DNA of 64,000 nucleotides, from contig OX411543.1 in the NCBI GenBank assembly GCA_948146395.1, positions 27,482,026-27,546,025 on the forward strand, in the 5' to 3' direction. Source of the stretch: Fragum whitleyi (taxonomy: Eukaryota > Mollusca > Bivalvia > Cardiida > Cardiidae). Made by a program: the position numbers and the translations under genes. Positions 55,966 to 64,000 of the stretch are shown here, in pieces. Below the pieces are notes generated by a model, which saw nothing but the letters and a program-made list of their open reading frames with translations, searched no databases and was not told where the DNA came from. Positions within the stretch are counted from its first letter, which is position 1. Each line of letters opens with the position of its first letter.

Positions 55966-56812
55966 AAGCAAATAACGGGAATTTAACCTGATCCCTTCAC
56001 TGCAATTGTGAAAGTACGTGTTTGAGAGAAGCTGGCGTTTTAAGACGAGCAATAAACTTGGTTTAAAAGGTTAATTTTAAGCTTTCTTAATGCGTTATTT
56101 AAACCTATTTTATCTATTTCGAACAAATGGCACGAGAATCTCACAGTAAAAAGTTTTTTTCACGACTCACCGCGCAAAATCTACATATATGATGTGTTAT
56201 CAGAACATAGATAGACATAAAGACATTGTAGTTTATATACCTGTAAGGTTGTTTAGAAATAAATCAATTTCTATCTCACAAAATGATAAATGTGTATAAT
56301 AATTTATTATAGGTCACTGAATTCAAATAACTATAATTTGAAATAAACCGCAGAAAATATTTTTACAATATAATAGTGTGATGATACACCATACCTAACT
56401 TCTATTTTAAAAAACAGACAAAACCGGTATGGCATGTATGTTGACAAAATAAACGGAAATTGTTACAAAAGAGCCTTTTGATAGTGAGTTTTATATCCAA
56501 AGTTGTAGTAGTACCTAGAAGGAATATTTGTTTACATTATGGTCAAATTAAGGCAAATTTTATTCAGCCGTAATAGAGTTGGTTTTGAACAAAATATCAC
56601 TTTTGCATAATGGTTTGGCTATACCGTTATGAGATGGGGCCTATTGTGCAACTGCTTGTGCTCATCTACAGCTTCAATTTGATATATTGTTTAGTTGGGC
56701 AAACTATCCTTTTTGTAAATAGAAGCAGCATTAAATTTGGTTCAAAACTCTTTCCATGAACATTAAGAAACCTTGGTCAGTTCTATGAAAAAAATCATGA
56801 GTCCCGAAAAGA
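55966..56812. other. Intergenic or intronic, nothing recognised
   Basis: AT-rich with no repeat or exon signal that I can support. Confidence 0.35.
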
Positions 56813-56842
56813 TGCGGAACTATTACGGATCCACTACCTTAA
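56813..56842. mobile_element. MITE family H terminus
   Basis: GCGGAACTATTACGGATCCA followed by CTACCTTAA matches the right end of 6098-6262. No left half was found. Confidence 0.55.
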
Positions 56843-56915
56843 TTGAAACAAGTAAAATAAGACATTTTCTCCACTGCAGACGGTAGCAAATGTTCTCTTT
56901 TTTTCTGTGTGGCTG

Positions 56916-57305
56916 TTAATGTAGTAGATCCGTAAAAATTCCGCAACACTTCGAAACACAAGGATTTTCAAAATGTTGCTTTGAACCTTTTTATTTAAAA
57001 TCGACTGTGAAACAAGTTCTTATAGCTTATATTTAATCCCTCCCGATCTGCTTCCTGGAAAATTAACCTTTGCTCATGCCGAAAGTGTGGGCCAATATAG
57101 ACACCAATAGTGATACCCGCTCTGGAGAATCGAACTCAGGACCTTTGGGTCAAGAGGTCGATGCTCTACCTCTAGATCACGGAACCCCCATGAAATTCAA
57201 AATGTTAACCGAGGATTCCTAGTGATTTCACTAGCAAACCTCGTTTTACACTGTAAAAAATTACTCCCGAAACGCTTCGGATCTTATACGGTCTCGCTAC
57301 CTTAA
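56916..57305. mobile_element. MITE family H copy split by SINE-B
   Basis: Left half TTAATGTAGTAGATCCGTAA to about 56977, right half from about 57196 with AACCGAGGATTCCTAGTGAT and ending CGCTACCTTAA. TTAA is present at both outer ends (56916-56919, 57302-57305). Removing the SINE-B restores a foldback like 6098-6262. Confidence 0.7.
56978..57195 (-). mobile_element. SINE-B, full length, 11 bp target duplication
   Basis: Minus-strand head with A box GTGATCTAGAGGTAGAGC and B box GAGTTCGATTCTCC, better preserved than in 13992-14216. Flanked exactly by TTCAAAATGTT (56967-56977 and 57196-57206). Inserted in a family H MITE. Confidence 0.85.
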
Positions 57306-57424
57306 AACTACTTTTTTGCCTCTCACATCCACAAAGTTGTTGGAATTATCTCCCACATGCTCGTTTGTGTCATAAAGGGGAGGCTATAACAATATAATAA
57401 TTTTACATGTACATGTACATTTTA

Positions 57425-57826
57425 GTTACATCGTGAATTTGACATTCACCTCAATCAAAACCATTCTAAATCGCTCATTCAGCGCTCGATTCATTCATTC
57501 AAAACACTCACTCAAGCAATTCAAAAACGCTCAAACCCATTGAAAAATATAGAATCAACAAAGTCATTCAAAATAAGTTTTGATAGATAAATTTCGCGAT
57601 TTCATTGACATAATTCAATTTATTAGCGTCTCATGGGTTCTTGAAGAAACAGGAAGCTACATGTATGTATAGAACTTGTTTGCATTTTTCATTATCCTGA
57701 ACAAAATTTGCGATATAGAATTACCACCCACTAAATTCAATCAAAACTCGCTCCACACACTCATTCAATTTCATTCCTTAATCATTCCTTAATCATTCAA
57801 ATTGTCAATTTCACAATGTTGTTAAC
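57425..57826. mobile_element. Foldback repeat family C, copy 3
   Basis: GTTACATCGTGAATTTGACA at the left, TCAATTTCACAATGTTGTTAAC at the right, with TCATTC-rich arms. It ends only 28 bp before the sushi exon, so it lies in the intron just upstream, next to the acceptor. Confidence 0.7.
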
Positions 57827-57854
57827 TGATTTACCTGTTTAATTTGTTTTTCAG

Positions 57855-58048
57855 ATAGTTGTCCCGAATCTAGCCTAGCCAACTTAGACGATGAGTTTGA
57901 ATTTTCGGACAGCTTTCCCAATAACGAAGCACAGCTAGGTGATAAAATCAAAGTAAACTGTAAAGCTGGTTTCAACGCCGAAATTGAGTATAAATGCACC
58001 AAATTTGGCTTCATTTTTTTGTCTGTCGAGTGTAAATCTATCAAGTAA
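57855..58048 (+). CDS. Last exon with a sushi/CCP-like module
   Basis: The exon follows a good acceptor (TTTAATTTGTTTTTCAG) and runs to a TAA stop at 58046-58048. It begins with two bases of a split codon, so the intron is phase 1, the usual phase for sushi exons. The 63 complete codons place cysteines at 2, 35, 47 and 59, with SCP at the start and KVNCKAGF then YKC then VEC, the spacing of a sushi (complement control protein) domain of about 60 residues. The conserved tryptophan between the last two cysteines is missing (KFGFIFLSVEC). The protein ends four residues after the last Cys with no membrane segment, as expected for a secreted protein or a splice form. Such modules occur in complement-like, lectin-linked and adhesion proteins; the host gene is not identified. 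Upstream exons were not found with confidence. Confidence 0.65.
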
Positions 58049-58198
58049 ACATTTCTGGTCCATTTCAAATTGACAGGCCTTATAGGTGTATTTCCAAAAA
58101 GCTCTGATGCAGGCGCCGATACCATTAATATAGGTATATCGGATATGTTTTTTCAAAATATGATGTCTCAGTATTTCAATTGTATAACAAAAATTAAT

Positions 58199-58498
58199 CT
58201 TATTACTATACAAATATCCGTGTGATAACAACCCAAATGATATTTGTTATGATATCACATAGATATTTTGAGAACAATAACATAGTGTGGTTATTTTAGA
58301 AGCTTGCATTTCTACTAAAAATATCGACAAAGCAAGGGAAATAGAGGCTATAAGATAAAATAATACGTACTTAGTGTATTGTATGAAAAAATATCTAACT
58401 CGGTTGTGGGAATCGATAATTGTCTCGGCAGAGCCTCGACTATTATCGATACTCCCAACCTCGCTATCGTTTTTATGCTAAACACTAAGTACGTATAT
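58199..58498. mobile_element. Foldback family G, copy 2
   Basis: Same order of nested inverted repeats as 47481-47790: CAAATATCCGTGTGATAAC / TGATATCACATAGATATT, then TACGTACTTAGTG / CACTAAGTACGTA around GAATCGATAATTGTCTCGG / CTCGACTATTATCGATAC. Confidence 0.75.
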
Positions 58499-58654
58499 CA
58501 GTAAACCTTACGAACTGCCCTTTGCAGGGTAAAGTTGAACTGTTTAAAGGTGTCATTTTTACATGTTTAATCTATTTCCAAAATGACGCGGGAATTTAGG
58601 GGGAAATCGCTGCTCGTCGTGCAAAATGAACCTATGCCGACAACGATAAATATA

Positions 58655-58880
58655 CATGTTTACAAGGGCGTTAATCATGGGTCGTGAATAGACTGTAGAT
58701 AACGTTTTTTACAAATAAAAAAAACTACAAAAGAGAGGCGTTTACATATGCAGAGACCATCAAAATGCTTTAACGCCCTTGCGCTTCGGACTCGGATGTC
58801 AAACCATTTTTTGTGTCTTTTCAAGTGTAAACGCCGTCAAAAACGTGAATTTACAGTAATTTACATGACGGTTTATGCAC
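58655..58880 (+). repeat. Family D repeat, partial
   Basis: CAAGGGCGTTAATCATGGGT, then GCAGAGACCATCAAAATGCT, AAACCATTTTTTGTGTCTTT and GTCAAAAACGTGAATTTACA. Corresponds to the right part of the D repeats at 34.7 and 49.4 kb. Confidence 0.55.
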
Positions 58881-59185
58881 CGTGTAAAATTCGATTTATG
58901 TAGGATCGACCGATTGAAAAAGATGTTTTAAAAATAATAAAACTTAAGCGTCCGTCTTATTATGAATATAAAATCTTTTTTTTTTAAATCCATGTTTTAA
59001 TGGGCTCGGCGCGTAAGCCAGAGCTCATTTTTGAAAATGCACCTATAGCAAGGCGAAGAAAAAAAGTCATTAAGGTTGACGATAAATGCATCTCGAAAAC
59101 GGACTATGCGATTCATCTCAAAATATCTTTACGAAGTTTAACTTTAAAGATGGAAAAAAGTTAGTCGATCAAAAATGGCAAGATT

Positions 59186-59275
59186 GGTTTAAACCTATTT
59201 ATTTTACATCGATTGTGAAACAAGTTCTTACAACTTAGATTAATCCCTCTCGATTCTGCTTCCTAGAAAATTAAA
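59186..59275 (-). mobile_element. SINE-B 3' fragment
   Basis: GGTTTAAACCTATTTATTTT, ACATCGATTGTGAAACAAGT and TCTGCTTCCTAGAAAATT match the SINE-B body; the tRNA-like head is absent. Confidence 0.7.
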
Positions 59276-59420
59276 ACAACAGCACCAATAAAAAAGTCTA
59301 GATGAGCTCGTACACCAAAAACTTTCGAACCACTAACAAAATATACTGTGGAATATTGTTTTTGTTTTTGAAAGAAGGTGCAATCGAATATTGAATTTGT
59401 TTGTGTATATTGGACCATCT

Positions 59421-59555
59421 GACGTGTGTTTAGGATGTAAAAACGTTTCGCGGGCGCTTTGAGATGATACCCCGCTTTGCACGTGCACATACGTGCAAAG
59501 CGGGGTATCATTTCGAAAGCGCTTCGCTTACGTTTTCATCCTGAACACCGGGCTG
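59421..59555. mobile_element. MITE family E, copy 2 with perfect 19 bp hairpin
   Basis: GATACCCCGCTTTGCACGT (59466-59484), loop GCACAT, ACGTGCAAAGCGGGGTATC (59491-59509). Outer ends GTTTAGGATGTAAAAACG and CGTTTTCATCCTGAACACCG. Confidence 0.75.
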
Positions 59556-59556
59556 A

Positions 59557-59741
59557 TTTTTGCCCCGCATTTGGAGCGAGCGAAGATTGGTCCCTCTGTA
59601 CAACCAGAAGATAGCCTATTCCGGGCTATTTTGAAAGTTGACTTTTGGACCAGTCTTACCTTAGCGTTAATTTGTAGCGCGCTGTCTGAAATATACACTG
59701 AGATAACGGGCAACAATATCTGCCCGGGGCCAAAAATAACT
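59557..59741. mobile_element. MITE family I, copy 1
   Basis: ATTTTTGCCCCGCATTTGGA at the left and TGCCCGGGGCCAAAAATAA at the right. Inner arms ATTGGTCC...ATAGCCTATTCC and GGGCTATTTTGAAAGTTGAC...GGACCAGTC. It abuts the family E copy just before it. A second copy is at 60552-60728. Confidence 0.65.
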
Positions 59742-59817
59742 TGGTCCTGGGACCAATATATCAATGAAGAGATTCAGATGAATCAGGAAGCATCTTAAAA
59801 TGCCGTCAATATAAATT

Positions 59818-59941
59818 CCTGCGTTCAGGATGTAAAAATGTTTTGCAACGTTAAAAATTTGTACCCCGCCTTGCACGTGTACTCACACGCAAAGCGGGGT
59901 ACAATTTTTTTCCTTTTGCGAACGTTTTGATCCTGAACTCA
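59818..59941. mobile_element. MITE family E, copy 3
   Basis: CCTGCGTTCAGGATGTAAAA, a stem GTACCCCGCCTTGCACGTGT / ACACGCAAAGCGGGGTAC, and GTTTTGATCCTGAACTCAAG. Confidence 0.75.
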
Positions 59942-60125
59942 AGACAATTTTTTTAGGAAATGAGAGATGTGAGATATCACAAGAACGATTTATGGCCCAG
60001 AGTTAAGCCCTGCGTGCGGGATACTAAGGTGCTTTCAATGATTAAAATTACGTAACTTGTTTTTACCTTTCCTAAATGAACCTGTGTGTGATTTTTCCGA
60101 CAAATTCTTATGTGCGCAACTTTAT

Positions 60126-60166
60126 GACTCAGATCAGCCTGTGCAGTCGCACAGGTTGATCAGAGT
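60126..60166. repeat. Hairpin GACTCAGATCAGCCTGTGC
   Basis: CCTGTGC and GCACAGG close the stem around AGTC, with GACTCAGATCAG and TGATCAGAGTC outside. The layout resembles the hairpin of MITE family F. Confidence 0.5.
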
Positions 60167-60551
60167 CTTAACTATGCGCTCAATAGATGGCCACGGACCA
60201 TTAATCTCTGTTCACTATACAAGAGTAATTTTAATCCATTGACGGTTAGTCCAGACTGCGCATATATGAAATTGTTGTAATGTCACGCAAAGGCCAAAAT
60301 ATATTTGCTCTTAAAGCAGGAACATTGCTAAGCTATCAAAATCCCTCCTCATCTTGAGCATCGCATACAAGCATAGAAGAAATAAGCTTAGTCTTTTATC
60401 AAAAGATTTTTCTTAAATGGTACCATTGTTTATAAAATGGCAAATGCTATCGTGCTTTGAGTATTATAATGTTCCAATACCAACTTAAAAAGATTTCTTT
60501 CGGGAGCCATCTTAAATCCGGGGTACCACGCAGTGCAACTTATGTGCCATC

Positions 60552-60728
60552 TTATTTCTGACCCGGATTCTACCCGGGCGAAGACTGGTCCTACTTTCAA
60601 CTATCAGAATAGCCTATTCTAGGCTATTCTGATAGTCGATAGTTGGACCAGTCTAGAGCTGTTAACCCGCTGTCTGAGAGATACGTTGATAAAGCGGACA
60701 ACAATACCCGCCCGGGGTCGGAAATAAG
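60552..60728. mobile_element. MITE family I, copy 2
   Basis: TTATTTCTGACCCGGATTCT and CCGCCCGGGGTCGGAAATAA are the outer ends. The inner hairpin (60583-60653) pairs GACTGGTCC...TATCAGAATAGCC with GGCTATTCTGATAG...GGACCAGTC. Confidence 0.75.
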
Positions 60729-61105
60729 TTTGCACTCTGACACAAATTGTAAGCATGTCGGTCTTAGACGATATAGTTAAGCTCAAACAATAAAAAAAAA
60801 AAATAAACCCAAAACGGTTACCTTACGTTAATAAAAAAGCAAGCAAAAGTCACTCCACCGAAAAATATATATATTCTAGTAACTTTGGTGTACAATCAAA
60901 TTAATTGATTTTCGAAAAGTTCTCTCCAAAATTTATTTAAGATCTAAAACCGACTTGCCTTGTGGGACAACTATAACAGGTGGGTTTTTTTTTTCAAATA
61001 TCACATATTTAATCTCATGTTCATATTTGTGTTGCTGATGATATTATTTGCCTAAAAGATTTCATTTTTCAATATATATTTATTGTATATTTCGTTAACC
61101 CTATC

Positions 61106-61238
61106 CAGCCCTGCGTTCAGGATGACAAAACGCTGCAAACTTTTTTGCAGCTTATACCCCGCTGTGCACCCAAGTGTATGTTCAAAGCGGGATATAATTT
61201 ACAAATATTATGCGTCGGGTTGTCATTCTGAACGCAGG
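61106..61238. mobile_element. MITE family E, copy 4
   Basis: CAGCCCTGCGTTCAGGATGA, stem TATACCCCGCTGTGCACC / GTTCAAAGCGGGATATA, and TGTCATTCTGAACGCAGG. Confidence 0.75.
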
Positions 61239-61356
61239 ACATGTGAATTTGAAGAACTTCAATGGTTACGTGTATCGTTGGACTATGAACCAAATCAAAG
61301 GTGTTAAAAGAAAATTCATCTTGTGAAAAGAACAAATAAAATCTCAGCATTGTTTG

Positions 61357-61485
61357 CCCTGCGTTCAGGATGCAAAAATGTGTTTGAACGTTTCAAATTT
61401 GTATCCCGATTTGTACGTGAGTACAAATGCAAATCGGTATAACGTTTATCAGACTTTTCGCGAACGTTTTCATCCTAAAACACAG
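61357..61485. mobile_element. MITE family E, copy 5
   Basis: CCCTGCGTTCAGGATGCAAA, stem GTATCCCGATTTGTACGTGA / GTACAAATGCAAATCGGTAT, and AACGTTTTCATCCTAAAACA. The stem shows paired changes relative to the other copies (GATTTG with CAAATC). Confidence 0.7.
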
Positions 61486-61544
61486 AGATTGTTTCGATAA
61501 AGGCCTCGTCTCTGAGAAGAATTATTAAGTAAAACAAGATTCAC

Positions 61545-61625
61545 CAGCCCTGCGTTCAGGATGACAAAACGCTTGGAAATTACTTCAAATAGTTAACAAG
61601 TATTTGTTAGCCTGAACGTAGGCTT
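61545..61625. mobile_element. MITE family E, shortened copy 6
   Basis: CAGCCCTGCGTTCAGGATGA at the left and GCCTGAACGTAGGCTT at the right; the central hairpin is replaced by a short AT-rich piece. Confidence 0.6.
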
Positions 61626-61892
61626 ATCTAACAAATGAAAAACTAAAAGACCTTGTGCTATACGACAATTGAAATAAATGTACAAAAAATCTTTCTCCAC
61701 TTTAGAATGTTGTTGTTAAAATGATCATTGCTTGTTTTTATTGTTTTTTTTTTTCATACATTAAATCATTACGAGGGATTAAAGAGCAAAATGGAGTTTG
61801 TTTCTTTGTCTTCATTCATCTATTCCCAAAGAGATAATACAGGTATGGTAATGGGACACCTTATGGGACAAATTTTCATTACGCGACAGCTC

Positions 61893-62079
61893 GAAGCACC
61901 CATGATATTAACCCAATCAGAATTTAACTCAGAAATCTGAAAGAGCTTGTCCCAAACATTATTCTGGTGAAGACAGGTTGATTTCTGTACAATATTTCAA
62001 CTTAACTTCAATTATTTTTGGGACACGTACTTTCTGATTTCTTCGTGAAATTCTGATTGGGTTGGTATCATTGTTGCTA
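61893..62079. mobile_element. Foldback element with about 61 bp arms
   Basis: TATTAACCCAATCAGAATTT...GCTTGTCCC (61895-61957) and GGGACACGTACTTTCTGATT...AATTCTGATTGGGTTGGTAT (62016-62077) are inverted copies with scattered changes. Open frames on + (61728, 62062) overlap it and are not supported. Confidence 0.65.
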
Positions 62080-62309
62080 CCGCCTCATCAAAAATGGTTC
62101 CATATGGTATTTTTTTCTCTAAAACTTCCCGTAAAATTCATCCCTACTTCACAGGAATTGATTTTGTTACAAGCTTTTTTATTTATCCTCGTCAATCTTA
62201 ATTGGGCTGCATACACGAGTTCTATGGGCGGTCGAGTCACCGAAAATTGGGTCTGTGAGATTAAATGCAAAGCGATCTTCTTCCCTGAAACCACACGTAA
62301 AAGTTAAAA

Positions 62310-63330
62310 AAAAAAAAAGAGGACAAGAATGGCCCTAAACTGTTCTTCTTAATTTTATTGGTCCAGCGAAGGGCAACTTAGACCGAATTTCCTTAGTGGA
62401 AGAGGAGATATTATTCCAATTATTCAATGTGATTATTTATTTATGACCCATTTTAAATATCCTAGCATTGTTTAAAGGGGGTCACTAAAGGAACATTCTT
62501 GAAAAGTTCATTCAAATGGTTCAATGGTTGAGATGATTTCACAGATTTCATAAAGCGAAAAGACCCAATCCTGTCGCATCCATTTCTAGGGGCAGAACAG
62601 AATTTCTAAACCATATTTGAATAAGTCATCATGCTTAATTTCGTTGAAATTGGCTCACTGGTTTAAGGGTGAAAGATGTTGCTACACTTCAATATCAAAA
62701 ATAGCCTAGTCCTACCATAATCATAACTGGGGTTCAATCAAATTTTCATTGGTTACCGAGATATTTGAAGATTTTGGGATAAAACTGCCTCGCCCTGCTA
62801 CGCCCATATTTGGAGTTCATTCAAAATTTCACAAAGAAGTTTTGTGAAAGGTCACCAAATGTACATTTTAGCCGAGTTTGGTTGGGATCCTCTTATTGGT
62901 TACTGAGGAGAAGATGTTTTAAGATTTCAAGTTCAAAAACTGCCATACCTTGCCACGCCCATGTTGGGGGGGGGGGGGGGGGGCGGATGGCCAATCAAAA
63001 ATTCAAGAGGTTTCCACGAGGGTCACCTAAGGAACAGTTCTGCTAAATCAGCCAATTAGCCACTAAGGTCAAGATGTTTAAAGATTTCAGGGTCAGAATC
63101 AGCCACACCCATATGGGATCAATCAAAATAACACAAAGAAGTTTAGAGAAGGGTCATTTCTACAGGTCTTATGTCTACCATGTTTTGTTCAAACCCTACT
63201 CATTTATTACCGAAGAAAAGATGGTTAAAAACTGTTGGCGACTTCCCGCATCGCGTGAAGCGCAACCCACACAGGACAAAAGTGAACCCAAAAGCTCAGG
63301 TTGAACACCTATTGCTCAGGTGGGTTAAAA
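62310..63330. mobile_element. Helentron-like element, second core type
   Basis: The left end has A13 then GAGGACAAGAATGGCCCTAA, a worn version of the hairpin ends elsewhere. Core units share CACGCCCATRTTGG-like blocks at about 62801, 62953 and 63104 (about 151 bp apart) and TTACTGAGGAGAAGATG. The core resembles 36691-37420. The right end has TTGCTCAGGTGGGTTAAAAA. One unit carries a G18 run (62965-62983). Confidence 0.55.
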
Positions 63331-63379
63331 AAAATCTACACAAATGACACTTGGGGCATTTTATCCTAGATTTCTTTGT

Positions 63380-63627
63380 TTAAATGATATCACATAGTTA
63401 TTTTTAGAACAATGATATAATGCGGTTATTTTTAGTAACTTGCATTTCTGTTAGAAACATCGACAAAAAGAAGACAAAAAAAGTTGTAAGGTAAATATAA
63501 TACGTACTTAGTGAATTGTATGAAAAAATATCTAACTTGGTTGTGAGAATCGGCAGAGCCTCGACAATTGTCAATTCTCCCAACCTCGTTAGATAATTTT
63601 TGTATATAATACACTAAGTACGTATTA
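63380..63627. mobile_element. Foldback family G, copy 3
   Basis: Lacks the first half of the left inverted repeat but keeps GATATCACATAGTTATTTTT, TACGTACTTAGTGAATTGTA and ACACTAAGTACGTATTAC around TCGGCAGAGCCTCGACAATT. Confidence 0.7.
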
Positions 63628-64000
63628 CATATAATTTTTTTTCTATGAAAATACCTATTAGAATTCAACCAAACTTCCCTGAAATGATACTTAGGATATG
63701 CTTTTTCAGTTTTGTTAGTAAATTCTTGTTGGGCAATGAACTTGTCTTGTTCTTAAGGCTTTCAATTCAGCTATAAAAGGTACCAAATGTAAAGCACTTC
63801 ATAAGTGTTGGTAAAGTCCAACCGGGGTATTCGAAAACGCGGGAAAATGTGGTATAGCCATGAGTAGGGGTGGATTGAACTGAAATTTCATAAGCGTGAT
63901 ATTACGGTACTCAATTAAACCTATATACTGATAGAATAAAGTAACTCATTACGTAAACACCTTTTTCTCCCTATCGATATTCAATGCTTTTTGTCGTTTT
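63628..64000. other. Intergenic, nothing recognised
   Basis: AT-rich end of the window with no supported feature. Confidence 0.35.

Noticed and set aside
62062..62307. Overlapping frames with a hydrophobic stretch on + and a counterpart on minus
   Set aside because: Part lies in a foldback arm, and there is no splice or domain support.

Overview
This window looks like a stretch of AT-rich animal genome, most likely from a bivalve mollusc or a close lophotrochozoan. Three things support that: several elements built from tandem units of about 150-170 bp that end in a short hairpin such as AGGACCATCATGGTCCT followed by a T-rich tail, the architecture described for molluscan Helentron-type (HINE, pearl/BIV160) elements; several tRNA-derived SINE families; and a high density of small foldback transposons (MITEs). 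There is no operon structure, and no long open reading frame apart from simple-sequence artefacts. The species assignment is inference from repeat type, not from a host gene.

Layout. 0-9 kb: the cut 3' end of a Helentron-like element, a TA-flanked element with a second MITE nested in it, a complete Helentron-like element with seven core units (4.4-5.7 kb), palindromic MITEs and one copy of a foldback family (C). 9-12.3 kb: a very long inverted repeat (arms about 860 bp) inside a probable composite transposon. 12-18 kb: piggyBac-like TTAA MITEs, a SINE nested in a SINE with a visible target duplication, and two abutting inverted-repeat elements. 18-25 kb: a GATC-dense block, a 600 bp AAT/ATT microsatellite that changes strand midway, and a double palindrome. 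25-33 kb: two SINEs with clear target duplications, a candidate exon at 30.27 kb, a 1.7 kb inverted-repeat element and a cluster of GAATGTCTAA words. 33-41 kb: Helentron-like elements nested in older repeats, and a 620 bp inverted repeat enclosing two broken Tc1-type elements, one with recognisable transposase motifs. 43-45 kb: a duplicated segment in which one copy carries a MITE at TTAA and the other preserves the empty site. 47-64 kb: foldback families G, E and I, headless SINE copies, and the only recognisable host coding sequence, a last exon encoding a sushi/CCP-like module (57.855-58.048 kb, + strand).

Functionally the window is a repeat-rich intergenic or intronic region rather than a gene cluster. 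The + strand sushi exon, with candidate exons at 52.19 kb and 54.82 kb, hints that a secreted or adhesion-type gene may run left to right through the last 12 kb, but the links between these exons are not established. Elsewhere the interest lies in the order of insertions: several nested insertions and related empty sites let target duplications be read directly. No convincing novel biological system was found. The strongest leads are the TTAA MITE with its paralogous empty site, the inverted-repeat element carrying a clean exon-like segment, and a shared hairpin core used by otherwise different MITEs.
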